Part shown: one piece after another, positions 23,837 through 36,101 of the stretch | Layout of the letters: the number at the start of each line of letters is the position of its first letter | Numbering within the stretch: the first letter of the stretch is position 1 | DNA from: Cryptomeria japonica | Lineage: Eukaryota; Streptophyta; Pinopsida; Cupressales; Cupressaceae | DNA length: 64,000 bases | Assembly: GCF_030272615.1 (NCBI RefSeq) | Contig: NC_081413.1 | Location: forward strand, 160,330,849-160,394,848 | Direction of reading: 5' to 3' | Notes under the pieces: model-generated | Databases searched by the model: none | What the model saw: the letters and a program-made list of their open reading frames with translations, nothing else | Told to the model about the DNA's origin: nothing | Position numbers and translations under genes: made by a program

Positions 23837-24347
23837 TCGGTAAAGGTATGAAGGGACTACATTCTCTCAAAGTTAGATCTTAACAGTTCCTATTTTATCA
23901 TGTACTTGATTCCAAAATCTGCATAGCTAAGATACATTAGCGAGTTTGAAATTCTATCTAGTCATTTGGAGCACTAGTAAAGTCGGTAAATACAGGAAGT
24001 CTGGCTACTCAGTAAAAGCATAAGAAGTAAGTGGAACCAAGTGCATTTAATGTATTTTGACCTAACCGCATGGAGCCCGACAAGGTAAAATATGTACTTA
24101 AAGCACTTTGTGTGGTCATTTCATACTTACCAAATTTTTAGAGAGCAGAGCTAAGCAATTTAAAGGTGATCAAATACCTCCTGAGTGAATTTCAAGGTAT
24201 TTACACATCGATCTCAAGCATTTCTAAGAGCTAGCTAACCGGGAAATATCAGTGTGATTATCTATTTTATATTTACTAAGTGAAAGCATTTGCTAGTTAA
24301 GTTTCAAACCCTAATCTTTTTTTGTTAGTAGATATCCCGAGTTTGTA
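23837..24347 (+). other. element C spacer between ORF1 and ORF2
   Basis: 511 bp without a recognisable frame. Element E has a similar spacer of about 450 bp at the same place, so it may hold a signal for expressing ORF2 (splice acceptor or internal start); none can be identified by eye. Confidence 0.5.
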
Positions 24348-27300
24348 ATGGCTCCAAAGATTCAGAAACCCACTATTGTTGAAACCATTGAGAAGCCCTC
24401 ACTGAAAAATTCCCTACCTCCCAAAGTAGCATCTGAACCGGATGATAAAATGGTATTTTCACTCATTCCAGATAGGGTTCTGCTGGTTGAGGTTATTAAA
24501 TTTTTCACCAAATGTCATGTTGAGGAACTAGGTCATGTTGAGATCAAGGACACATATAATGAATTGTGTACCGATGGAAAACTAGACAACAAGTTTGAAC
24601 ACATTAAAGTCAAGGGATTGACCGAAGCCCTAACCTATCCTCATGTCTTCAAACCCTAATGGGTCCAGTTTGTTCTGAGCAAAGTTCATGATGATTTCAT
24701 GTGGTTAGAGGAGAAACCATTAAAAATCACCAAGGAAATCATTCACTTGATAATCGGATACTCTATTTATGACCATGCCCGAGCTCAGAAAATGATTTCA
24801 CGGAAGGAATTGATCACTTTAACCGGAGTTGAATCCGATTGCAGAGGTCTAAAATTGAATAATGTCATGGATGCAGAGTTGAAGTTTTCCATTAGAGTAA
24901 TAAGTTATTCTTTCTTTCAATCAGCAAGGAAAAATAGTGTACCATGTGCAGTTGTTGATTTAGCATATAAAATTGTGAAGAAGGGAATGAAGATTGATCT
25001 TTGTGAAGTGTTGTTGAAGAATCTGTTTAAAAATCTAAACACCATAAGGAAGCCAAAGAAGAACAACTCGACTAACACATTGAAGTTTGGATCACTCTTG
25101 GTATGCATGTTTTTCTATTTTCATAAATTCTTTCCATTTGTCGGTAATGTAGTTTGGGAGCTACACCGACCAATCACCCATCAAATCAATGATGTCATCA
25201 AATAGCTAGGTGATAACTTCAATGAAATTATGGATGATTACTTCAGCAAGTTTTAAGAAAAGATGCATAATAGGTATAGGATTCCACCCAAGTCAGTGGA
25301 GAAATACAAGGATGATATATGCTTTAAAGTAGACACTGACTACTGCTATGTCAATGCGGTGGAACCGAGAACTCAATCTTTGTCACCTATGGGTTATGAG
25401 ATTGATTTTGACATTTCACAATAGCAGATAGATGCCTTTCTTGCACTTACAAGGCATGCTACAAAAATCAGGTATGGAACCTATGAAGAGGTTAAAGAAA
25501 AAGTTAAGATGAGCATTGTAGTACCTAAGGCTACAAGGAAAGCAACTAAAATGATTATAGTGTTAACTGAGAAATTTGGAGAAGGTTCTTCCTCCACTCC
25601 TGTCAAGAGTGAACTACTTGCAATTGAGGAAGAATCTGAAGCTCATGAAGATGCTATTACTTTGAGCACCAAGTTGCCAAAAGGCAAAATTTTGAAAAGA
25701 AAGAAACAAGACTCATCACAGGTATCACCGACTCCCCTAGCAAAGCAACCTAATACTAGATCATCTGCAGTGTCACCGAGTAAGAAGCAGAAAAATGTCG
25801 CAATGCCTAAGGTCACAAGGACTTATAAGAAAATGCCTCAGAGACTCATTTTGAGAAAAGAGTCAAGTGACACAAAGTCCAAAGACGCAAGCAAATTTCA
25901 GATTGTTAAGAGACAAAAGGAAGATGTACATAGCATTGATAATTTATGTGCTAACCTAAAACAATATGGTGGATTTGGAGCTTTTAGATATGTGAAATAT
26001 GATTCTAGAAATTAAGATGAAAAGAGGCAAATAGAAGAAGCAGTGGTATGTACACTAATTAAATTCTGAATAGTCCCATTGGAAGTGACTGATTTCCTTC
26101 CTAAAACATTTTATTCACATATTGACACCAGGTGGCAATATGCTATGGACTCGAAGAAATAGGTTAGAGAAAGAGTTTTGGTACATCTCTTTCCAGACAT
26201 GTCGGTAGATGATATTAAAGAACATTTAAAGACCTCATAGACAAACTTTCAAGTAAAGCAGAGAGCATTGAAAATGATGAACAGTCTTTATCTTGAAGTT
26301 GAGAATGAAACTAAGGAAAAATGGCAAGAAATATTTTGACTCAAGAATGATGAACCTCAAAGTGAAGTTGAAATAGTTGACATCACCGAACAAGATCTTG
26401 TTGAAACTATTCAATTAGATGAGGATGTCATGGCTTCTGAGGATCAGGGACAAGAAATGAAAGAAGGCAATGCCTATGCCAAACTGGTATCCAGTGAATC
26501 AGTTTTGGAACAAGTCAAGTCATATCCTCTGTTCACTCAACAAGTCCCAACCGAGCATCCTAAGGATACTGATCAAGGAAAAGGGGGTCAATAGTCTACC
26601 AATGGAGAATCTACTTCTCAGACCATTGGGGATCAAACTTCTCAAGCACCTGCAAGCACAGAAACTATTGCCACCGAGACCCCAAGCATAGAAGCACTGA
26701 AGGACACAATAGAGGCTACAAGAACTGACAAAAGTGTTGCCTCTATCGAGCAACCTACCAAGGGTAAACAAGCCTCGCAAGCCATTGTACTAGTTCAACC
26801 GGTGAAAGCCTCCTCCTCTAAAGAAAAGAAAATGAAAAGGCATAGTTCCAAGATAGATTTGTCAAAACCAATTGTGTTGCCAAATGTTGACATTTTTAAA
26901 CTGAAAGGGCAAGCACTCATTGAATTCAGAGAGATATGCAAAGCCAAAGATGAACAGGAAAGGCAGATGGCTATTCAGAAAAAGAACCGTGTACTTCAGA
27001 AGGTCAAGGCATTATTGTTAGACATGCTACCTGAAGCTACCGTGAATAAAGATGCTGCCATCCATATGCAACTAGATGAACTCCTCACTCAAGTAGAAGC
27101 ATCAGGAGTAGACACATCTGAATACCTCAGCAAGCTGAAGGATAAAGAGCTAACTACAAAAAAGATTGAAGAGGTACAAATAGCAATTGCTATCGGTAAA
27201 GTCTAACTAGTCAAATTCATAGCTGAGTTGTCCGCTCAACTTAAGCATATTATTTATTTGTTTCAAAAGCTCTATACATTCTCTTTATTCATTAAGGATA

Positions 27301-27707
27301 TCAAAAATAAAACCAAAGTCATTGAACAAGAGATCACCAATCTCTCCAATACATTGACTACCGAGCCAAATTCTACTCAAAATTTGTACACCAAATTGCA
27401 AAATCTTATGGCTCAATAGCTGGAACTTTGAAATGAAGAGCACAAGATCAGGATGGATATAATGAATCTTCAGACATTATTCATTCCTCATCTTTCATCT
27501 ATTCAAGAGAAGATCAAGCGAGCCACTCATTTATCCACTCAACTAGAGGGAAGCACACTAGATGGTCTGATCTCCCTCCTAGTTGACATTACAGCTCAGA
27601 ATTCACTCATGGATAGTGTCAAGGATGCCCTCTCTACCGCTCTCACCGATGCAAGGACAAAATATAAATCTATTTTTGACCAGTTGCCTCCACCGAATGG
27701 TAACTAG
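24348..27707 (+). pseudogene. element C ORF2: 1,119-residue protein of unknown function
   Basis: One reading frame (all segments share the phase of Met 24348) of 1,119 codons plus stop, broken by about 13 nonsense codons but by no frameshift. Residues roughly 100-330 form a hydrophobic, helix-rich region, with VQFVLSKVHDDFMWLEE, CAVVDLAYKIVKKGMKIDLC and LKFGSLLVCMFFYFHKFFP. Then KYKDDICFKVDTDY and SPMGYEI lead into a Lys/Ser/Pro-rich middle and a C-terminal helical region ending in LTDARTKYKSIFDQL. It aligns segment by segment with element E ORF2 (1,122 codons). I do not recognise the family. The helical part vaguely recalls the 'putative plant transposon protein' domain, unverified. Confidence 0.75.
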
Positions 27708-27721
27708 TTTTGATGTTTGTC

Positions 27722-28018
27722 AAAAAGGGGGAGTATAGTATCAAAGTATCAAAGGGGGAGTATACCGAGCAGAACAGAGTATCCAAATGCTTTGACAAGG
27801 GAGTAGTAAACACTGAGCAGTAATCAAAGAGCAAAGAATAAGTGCAGTAAACACAGAATGTATAGTATATTGATAAGGGGAGTATATCTGAGTATACTAT
27901 TTATTGGTTGTTGTATATACTATCAGTTTAGTAAAATTTTGTAAGTATATAGAATTTGAGTTATGACTTTGAAAGGAGTTTTATCAAACATTTCAAAACT
28001 AATGTCAAAAGGGGAGAT
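27722..28018 (+). promoter_or_regulatory. element C purine-tract array and polypurine tract
   Basis: Repeated tracts AAAAAGGGGGAG (27722-27733), CAAAGGGGGAG (about 27750-27763), AAGGGGAG (27875-27883) and the LTR-adjacent AAAAGGGGAGAT (28007-28018). Only the last abuts the LTR and should be the functional priming site. Confidence 0.75.
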
Positions 28019-29212
28019 TGTTACTATTTACTAAGTTGTCATTAGTTTTATATCCAAAGTCATCCTATATACTCTAGTTGGTTAATACTATCGTAACATT
28101 CAGTCAGTAAGCACTAAAGCAGTCGGTTACAGAAGATAGAAGTTACAGAGTCTAGTATACACCGAGTTGTCTACCAAGTAACACTCTATGTCTACCGAGC
28201 AGCAAAAATGATATACCGAGTGAACACACACCGAGTGAAAATGTGTTACCAAATTCATTGAACCTAGACACATGAGTGGAAACATGTTACAAGATTAAGG
28301 AACAAAGAACTGTTATCACATAGGAAATTGCACCTTAAAGATTTTGTATGACCTTGAGGTCATCTATCCAATGAAATATTTTGTATAGTTATTTATTCGA
28401 TGAATCTTGTTTGTAAGATCGATGCATGAACAAGATCACTGTCCTAAGAGATCTATTTATATGCAGAATGATTTAAGGATCAGAGATGAAAAAAAGAGTA
28501 TGAGACATGTGTGATAGATAAGTTGAAAAGCAATATCATGAGAAAGCACAATGTGTTATGACTATCACAAATATTCAGAGGTCACCGAGAAAGATTTTAG
28601 AGAATAGTTAAGGGACAGAGTAAACAGAAGGGTTTACCTAGTTGATTTATCAATTACTGAGGTATGCTATGAGCAAGGTAATATTATATTAAGCACATAG
28701 AATCTGCTATAACATTTCAGATGTAAAGTTGCAGATATTTGTAAAAGATTTTATTGTAATATTTTGAGTTGTAAGAGAAACCTTTAACAGGGTAAAAGAC
28801 TCTAACAAAGTCTATAAATTGTAAAGCCTTTAACCAGGTGCAACATTTAGATTAAGTGTTGTAAAATCCTTTAGCAAGGTAGATCTAAAGATCTTGATAC
28901 TCCTAACAGGGTAAGATATCAGAAATAGCTAAACATGTAGCTCTAACCGAGCAACCTTTATTATTGCAATAGTGAAGTTGTGGGTGTCATCCCCACCACA
29001 ATTTTTCTCTCTAACCAAGAGTTTATGTGTAACCAAAATATGTGTTATGGAGAGAATCATGTATGATTGTTATTTATTTGTTTTAGCATTATATTATGTT
29101 ACATCAGTTTTTGGTTTATTCTTAACATTAAAGTTATTGTTGAAGAAAGGATTTGAAGTACTGATTCACCCCTCCCCTCTCAGTACATTAGCTTTCCATA
29201 TTGGGCCTAACA
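28019..29212 (+). mobile_element. element C 3' LTR
   Basis: Starts TGTTACTATTTACT and ends GGGCCTAACA, followed directly by the TSD AATGA. It carries about 20 bp (AGTAAGCACTAAAGCAGTCG region near 28110) absent from the 5' LTR. Confidence 0.85.
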
Positions 29213-29217
29213 AATGA

Positions 29218-32200
29218 TTACAAAGAAAGAGAAGCACTTTTAAGCACATTATCATATCAGCAAATCATGGGATTATCAAACAGATTTGCTGCAAAAGCTA
29301 TTTGGGATGAACTAGAAACATTGAATGAAGGAGATTGCATTGTCAAAATTGTAAAACTAGAATGTTACTGGGTCAAGTATGAAAATTTAAAAATGGAAGA
29401 GGATGAAAGAATTTTTGCATTTATGGAAAGAGTTAATGAAATTGTTTTAGGAATACAATGTTGTGGAGGATCTTTAAGTGAAGATGAAATTGTTTCTAAA
29501 GTTTTAAGAGCTTTTCCACCGGCTTACAAAATGAAGTGATAGCTATTAATGAGTTGAGAACAATGCCTAATACATCAATATCTAGGGAGACTCTAGTTGG
29601 AAAAATTTCAGCATTTGAGCTTGAAGAATTTGGTCATGTTGCTATAGTCAAGACTGATATAGCCTTCAAAGAATCATCATCATTTGACAAATATGATTGG
29701 AAAGCACTTTATGCAAAACAACTTGAAGATATCAGAAGAGAAAATGAAGAACTTGAAGAACTTGGAGCACTATTTGCAAGGAAGATGCCTAAAGGTCCAG
29801 CAGGAAGTAAGTATGAAGGTAAAGCACCTTTCAAATGTTTTAATTGAAATAAAGTTGGTCATATGGTGTCTAGGTGTCCTGATAGACATTCAAGACTAAG
29901 AGAGGAGGTAAAGAGAACATATAAGCCTAACCCTGAATATCAGAGATATAGATTTAAGAAAACCAGAGATAATTCATGTTACTATGCAGATGAAGGTGTT
30001 ACAGATGATTCTGATGAAGATCCAATAGATAGTGGATGGGCATTTGTTGCAATAAAATAAGATCAACCGACACCTATTGTCAAACCGGTAGAGTAGGCAT
30101 TAGTAGCAAAAAATGAAGAAAAGGATGAATGGATCATTGATAGTGGATGCTTGCATCATATGACTGGTGATAAAAGCAAATTCTTATCATTATAGAAATG
30201 TCATGGAGGTCTAGTAAGATTTGGAGATGACAAATCTTGTTCAATCAAAGGAACAGGCACTATATATTTGGATGGTAAGCACAATACTGACAATGTTTAT
30301 TATGTTGAAGGTTTAAAGAATAATCTTTTGAGTGTTGGTCAGTTAGTGGGAAAAGGATTTCAATTATAATTCAAGAATGGAAAATGCAAAATCATAAACC
30401 AAATTGGATTAGAGATTGGAACTAGTAATCAAACTAAAGGTAATATCTTTCATTTGAATACCAGCGATAAGACATGTTTGATTGCTCAGATTGATGAAAA
30501 TTGGTTATGGCATAAAAGACTATGTCATGTGAATTTTGATTGCATTGTAAAGATCAGTTCAACCAAGCCAGTAAGGGATTAACCTCCTCATAATCTGGTA
30601 TGTAAGGAATATCAAATGGGAAAGCAAGTTAGAACAACATTTAAGAGAATTTATGAGAAATACAATAATATTCTTGATTTAATCCATAGTGATTTATTTG
30701 GTCCAACAAGAACAAGAAGTCTTCAGGGTGATAGATACGTTATGCTAATAACTGATAATTATTCTAGAATGTGTTGGGTTACTTTTCTCTGGGAGAAATC
30801 ATAAACTTTTGGAAGATTCAAGATATACAAGGCAATGGTAGAGAATGAAATTGGCAAGAAAATCAAATGTTTGAGATTTGATCAAGGAGGAGAATTTACA
30901 TCTAGGGAATTCAATACATTATGTGAAGAGAATGGAATCAAAAGACAACTATTAGCACCCTAGACACCCCAACAGAATGGAGTTGTGGAAAGGAAGAACA
31001 AAAACTATACTGGATGCAACAAGAACCATGATGATGGAAGAAAATCTACCTCATGTGTATTGGAGAGAAGTGGTAAATACAACGGTCTATACTTTCAATA
31101 GAGTTCACATCAAAGGTGAAACCAGTAAGACCCATTATGAACTATGGTTCAGTCATATTCCTACTTAAATATTTTGGAATATTTGGAAACAAATGTTATA
31201 TTAAGAGAGATGAGTCTATTGGAAAATTTTATCCTAGAAGTGATGAAGGAATATTTCTTGGCTATTCAACTAGAAGAAAGGCATATAGATGTTATAATAA
31301 AAGATTGCAAAAAATCATTGAAAGTACTAATATGAAGATAGATGAACATTTTAGAGGAGAATCAAGATCTATATGTTCTGAACCGATATTAGAAATGATT
31401 ATAAATGAACCGACACAGATTGCAGCAGAATAGAATGTAGAACCAGTCACACTGGCATCATCAGAAAACTCAACTGTGACTAAAGAACAATAGCCTGTGA
31501 ATGGAAATCAGAATAAACCTAGGTATGCAAGATTGAATCATTCAGAAAATCAAATAATTGGAAATAAAAATCAAGGTGTTATGAGTAGAGGAAGATTGGC
31601 AAATGAAGAGGTATGTTTAATTTCTCAAGTTGAACTAGCATCAGTTGTTGAAGCATGTCAAGATGAACATTGGATAAAAGCAATGGAAGATGAATTAGAA
31701 CAAATTGAAAAGAATAATACTTGGACATTAGTTCCCTAACCTAAAGACAAAAATGTAATTGGAACTAAATGGGTATTTAGAAATAAACTTAATGAAGACG
31801 GTGAAGTAATAAAAAACAAAGCAAGATTAGTTTGTAAAGGTTATTCTGAGAAAGAAGGAATTGATTATAATGAAACTTTTGCACCAATAGCCAGAATTGA
31901 AGCAGTAAGATTGTTTCTTGCATTTGCAGCTCACAAGAACTATAAGGTTTATTAGATGGATGTAAAATGTTCATTTTTGAATGGAGATCTTGAAGAAGAA
32001 GTTTACATTAAGAAACCTGATGGATTTTCATTAATAGATGATAAGGATATGGTTTACAGATTAAGAAAATCTTTATATGGATTGAAGCAAGCTCCCAAAG
32101 CTTGGTATGTTAGACTGGATGAATGTCTTCTAAATCTTGGATACACAAAAGGTAATGCTGACTGTAATTTGTATTACAAAATTACCAATGATGACATTTT

Positions 32201-33167
32201 GGTTATTGAAGTATTTATGGATGATATCTTTTTTGGAGGAGAAGAAGATCTATGCAAAGACTTTGCTAACAAGATGCAGGAAGAATTTGAAATGTCTATG
32301 ATTGGACAGATAAAAAAGTTTCTAGGTTTGCATATTTCTCAAACAGATAAAGGTATATTCATTTTTCAAACAAAATACTTTAAGGAACTTTTGAAGAAAT
32401 TTGGAATGGAAAACTCCAAACCCATAAGCACTCCTATGACTACAACAGATAAATTGATATCAAAGGATGATTCAGGTCCTAAAAATCTAACAAGGTACAA
32501 ATCTATGATTGGAGGGTTACTATATTTGATACAAACCAGACTTGATATAATGAATGCAGTATGTATTGTTTCAAGATTTCAAAGCAATAATAAAGAAAAT
32601 CATGAAACTGCAGTAAAAAGGATTTTTTGGTACCTGCAAGGCACAACAAATCTTGGTTTATGGTATCCTAAGGATGACAATTTTGAGTTATGTGCTTATA
32701 CAAATGCAAATTGGGTAGGAGATGTGGATGACATAAATAGTACCACTGGTGGAGCATTCTTTCTTGGCAAAAGATTAATTTCATGGATCAGCAAGAAGCA
32801 GACTTGCACATCATTATCTATAGCATAAGCAGAATATGTTGCAGCAACAACTAATTGTACTCAGGTATTATGGATCAAGCAAATGTTGAAAGATATCAAG
32901 GTAAAATGTGAAGAACCGATAATTATTTACTGTGATAACTCAACAACAATAGATATATCAAAGAATCTGATATTTCACTCTAAAACAAAGCATGTTTCCA
33001 TTAAGTATAATTTTCTAAAACAAAATGTTGAAGCAAATGAAGTGAGATTGGTTTATGTGAACACTAAAGAACAAATTGCATATATTTTTACAAAGCCTTT
33101 GCCTAAGGAAACATTTGAATATCTCAGAGAGAAGCTTGGGGTAATCACCCCACAGACAAAGACTTGA
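29218..33167 (+). pseudogene. copia D gag-pol (rest of gag, protease, integrase, RT, RNase H)
   Basis: Continuation of D gag after element C. Gag core to about 29840, ending in a zinc knuckle whose second Cys is a TGA stop (CFN-NKVGHMVSRC). Protease motif WIIDSGCLHHMTG near 30130. GAG-pre-integrase ENWLWHKRLCHVNF near 30500. Integrase Asp in LITDNYSRM, Asp in LRFDQGGEF and Glu in VVERK (about 30730-30990). RT near 31660-32400, with the YVDD box altered to FMDD in VFMDDIFFGG. RNase H near 32680-33110. Three frameshifts (about 29533, 30995 and 31150) and around ten stops make it non-functional. Copia order and motifs are unambiguous. Confidence 0.9.
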
Positions 33168-33496
33168 ATGATGCAAATTGGCATCAGATCGACAAAGACT
33201 AACGAAAAAATCATTTTCCGGTTTTGATGAAGGAGAGATATTGCTCAGGGGGAGTAGTTAGCTATATATTTTGATTTTTAACTTCTTTGGCATTTGATGT
33301 CAAAGGGGGAGAGATGTCTATGGAAAAACATTGTACTTTGAAGATTGGGGAGAGATTTTTTTTTTTTTGTTACACTATTTTTTGTTTTTGGTACAGAACT
33401 TTGTGATTGATCTATTTAGAGGAGATTGTTGGCATTTTGTTTTGGCGCTTAGATGTTTTTCCATCTAGTGTTGCCATCAATGCCAAAGGGGGAGAT
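33168..33496 (+). promoter_or_regulatory. copia D 3' untranslated region with repeated purine tracts and PPT
   Basis: Holds CAGGGGGAGTAG (33246-33257), CAAAGGGGGAGAG (33301-33313) and the LTR-adjacent CCAAAGGGGGAGAT (33483-33496). A decoy LTR-start-like GGAGATTGTTGGCATT lies at 33421-33436. The run TGCCATCAATGCC just before the final tract is shared with element E. Confidence 0.8.
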
Positions 33497-33785
33497 TGTT
33501 GGTATTATGGATGAATTCATCATGTGTTTCATTTATTTTGTCATTGATGTCAACACTTATCTTTTTGGAGGTCTACATTATTGATTTGGCACTCTAGTTA
33601 TATTGGTTTGTTATTGAACCGGCACATTGTGGTCCCGACATGGATATTGAATTATGCACAGTTACTGGTATATGTTTCACTAGCAACTTAGGAAGTTGAT
33701 GATGACTTGTTATCATCTGGAGATCATTTGGTTATGTCAAAGACATGGATTGGATGTTTACATTTGGTGTTTTGCATATTGGACT

Positions 33786-35267
33786 TGTATATAGGAATCT
33801 GGAAATCATCAAAGCAAGTAGCAATTAAACTAGCTCAATCACGAAAACTAAATTGCAATGATAAGAAATCCTAAAACATTCAATAGAGATACTAAAAGTA
33901 AGACATTTAAACTAAATGCAAACCATCGTAAACGTGAATGTCTTCTCCATAATTCTCCATTGTCCTTCTTTCTTCTTCAAATTGCTTTGTTTGTGGATCT
34001 CACCTACGAGTGCATAAGCATGAGATGAAAGCAAGATTGACAAGACAACATAAGGATACTAGAAGCATGATTGATTGATCGATCGGGGGGCCATGATTGA
34101 TGAAATTCATCCAATTTATAGATAAATTGGAGAAAAGGAAAGATTAGCATGAAGAGATTTGAAAGGAAATTTCAAATCAAGAATGACAAATATGACAAAT
34201 TATGACAAATTAACACTTTCTATGCAAGATTGATTGATTGACAAATTATGACAAATTGACAAGATTGCTATGCAAAATTGATTGATTGACAAATTATGAC
34301 AAATTGACAAGATTGAAATGTCATTCCCATGAAATTAGGAGAAATATAGGAGAAAATTGATGAAAATTAGAAAATTAGGAATTAGAAGAAATTAGTAAAT
34401 TGAAAAATTAGGTAAATTAATTAATAATTTTTCATTCATTAATTAATTCACAAAAAGAGAGAGGAATTAGTTAGCCAATTAAATAAATATTTAATTGTGA
34501 CAAGAAGACTTAGGATAAATAAATAAATTATTTAACCTAGAGGGAAAATGACAAACAAGATTAAATGAATAAATCATAAAACCCTAGAAGATGAATTAGA
34601 AATGCAAGGATGACAATTAGGTCTTGACAAAAGATAATTGATGTCGATTCGATCATGATTCTGATTAACAAAGGACCAATGCTGATAAATGATCTGATTG
34701 ATAAATGTGCCAATTGATGAGGAACAATGACTAATTGATCCAAATTGACATGATTGATAAGGACGACGATCGATGACAAATCGATCGCAAAATGACAAGA
34801 TTGAAAAGAGGACAATGATCAATGACAAATCAATCGCAAAATGACAAGATTGAAAATGACAACGATCGATGAGAAATCGATTGCAAAATGACAAGATTGA
34901 TGACAAATTGATCGTAAAATGACAAGATTGACCAAAGGACAAAAACCCTAATTCTATCATCGATTAGGATTGACGATGTCCAAAATGAAACCAAATTGAT
35001 GATGTCAAAATATGCTAAATGAGCATGCACATTGATGCAACAGGATAAGATTGACTAAAATCATGATTGAAGATTATTATCAACAAGACCAAATTCGAAA
35101 GCGAGACAAATGAAGAATGTAGAAGAAGGACTCAATGCTCGCAAATGATGAAGACCAAGTGCACAACATAGGAGAAATGTTAATGCAACGCAAAAACCCT
35201 AAAATAAGGCAATGTGCAAATGCTAAAGTATGACTCCGCAAGCGTTAACCATTTTTAGACGTCTACA
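33786..35267. mobile_element. solo LTR S2 in the copia D 3' LTR
   Basis: 1,482 bp, starting TGTATATAGG and ending GACGTCTACA, flanked by a perfect 5-bp TSD GGACT (33781-33785 and 35268-35272). Removing it restores alignment to the D 5' LTR, apart from a 5' LTR deletion. No genes, primer site or inner repeats of LTR type. On the minus strand it starts TGTAGACGTCTAAAA, similar in layout to the H LTR start TGTAGCATCCTAAAA, so a gypsy source is likely. Open frames on the minus strand at 34561-35030 come from its tandem repeats. Confidence 0.88.
34768..34935. repeat. tandem repeat of about 47 bp, four units, in S2
   Basis: Units begin near 34768, 34817, 34864 and 34899, with the consensus GATCGATGACAAATCGATCG followed by CAAAATGACAAGATTG. 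A separate two-unit repeat based on GATTGATTGACAAATTATG lies at about 34223-34315. Confidence 0.75.
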
Positions 35268-36101
35268 GGACTATTCGGGTTCACATATTTGCCTTAACTG
35301 GCAGATAGGTCCAGGTTATAAATCGATATAGGAAATCATGTTCCAGATCAGCACAACATAATTTGGAAAGGATTTATTGATTGGATAATGTGTAAATGTA
35401 TTGAGGCCAACATATTGTATTGCACCAAGACTTATTTTGTAATTGATTTAAAAGTAATATCTTTTGAGAGCCAACCTAATGATTAGGTCTTAGGTTTTGT
35501 ATAAATAATTGTAAGATCTTATTTGGAAGAAGTGTGTGTGTGTGTATTGAAGATCATTATGAAGAGCGAAGATAAGCATATCCTTGTGCAAATCACACAT
35601 ATATCATCTGAAGATTGAAGGAAAGGTTATGAAGGTTTCTAGTCCTCATGCGCAAAGCTTAAACTGGTACTGAATCCAGCATTGTAGATGATAATTTGAA
35701 GAAGTACATTGATTATTGGATTTAACCATCCAACTATGTAGTTATTGTGACTCTTATTTTGTGATTGAGTAGTGAGCTCTAGGCGGTTGGCCTTTCTGCA
35801 TGTGCAGATCCCATTATTGTATTTAATTACTATCTGTAGTAGTATCATCAGATTGTGGGTAAGGTTTCCCACCATGGTTTTTCCCCTTATAGGGTTTCCA
35901 CATCAAAATATCTATCTCATGTATTGTAGATGTTGTTTCTCTTTATGTTTCATGCATTAAGTTGTACCCGTAATACTATAACTGTTAATCTATTTTACCG
36001 ACACTGAGTTTTAAATTGGAATAATTTGTTTTGGGTTATAATTTATTCACAATGGATTCACACCCCCCTCTTAGTTTTCCTTCCCAGTTCCTAACAATAT
36101 G

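Larger units (their letters stand above)
21267..29212 (+). mobile_element. element C: copia-like LTR element with ORF1 and ORF2 but no polymerase
   Basis: 7,946 bp inserted in copia D gag, with a perfect 5-bp TSD AATGA (21262-21266 and 29213-29217). LTRs of 1,173 and 1,194 bp, initiator-Met primer site, purine tract, and two long decayed frames. There is no retropepsin, integrase, RT or RNase H anywhere between the LTRs, yet the interior is filled with coding-like sequence, so this is not a simple deletion of pol leaving a gap. The same gene plan recurs in element E (49157-56903). The first base pair of the left LTR is mutated (TA for TG). By eye the LTRs differ by roughly 8%. Confidence 0.85.
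7343..36096 (+). mobile_element. copia D, Ty1/copia retrotransposon carrying three later insertions
   Basis: A Ty1/copia element of about 7 kb by itself, expanded to 28.8 kb by nested insertions: L (8424-21011), C (21267-29212) and S2 (33786-35267). The 5' LTR is 7343-8423 plus the single base 21017; the 3' LTR is 33497-36096 minus S2. It encodes gag, protease, integrase, RT and RNase H in that order (integrase before RT, the copia order), all decayed. In the first 212 bp the two LTRs differ at about 22 positions by eye, roughly 10%, so this is an old insertion. It sits in the gypsy F LTR with TSD GTATG/ATATG. Confidence 0.9.
33497..36096 (+). mobile_element. copia D 3' LTR (interrupted by S2)
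   Basis: Starts TGTTGGTATTATGG and ends GTTCCTAACA; about 1,113 bp once S2 and one TSD copy are removed. TATA box at 35500-35507. Motifs CACCATGGTTTTTC and CACCCCCCTCTTAG near the 3' end match other copia LTRs here. It is followed by TSD ATATG. Confidence 0.88.

Noticed and set aside
26470-26780. Frames of 73 and 86 codons
   Set aside because: Out-of-phase shadows of element C ORF2, which reads through here in its own phase with stops.
34200-34935. Possible CRISPR-like array of short repeats
   Set aside because: Repeats are adjacent tandem units with no unique spacers, inside a plant solo LTR.
34561-35030. Overlapping minus-strand frames in S2
   Set aside because: Created by the 47-bp tandem repeat; they have the same repeated peptides and no domain.
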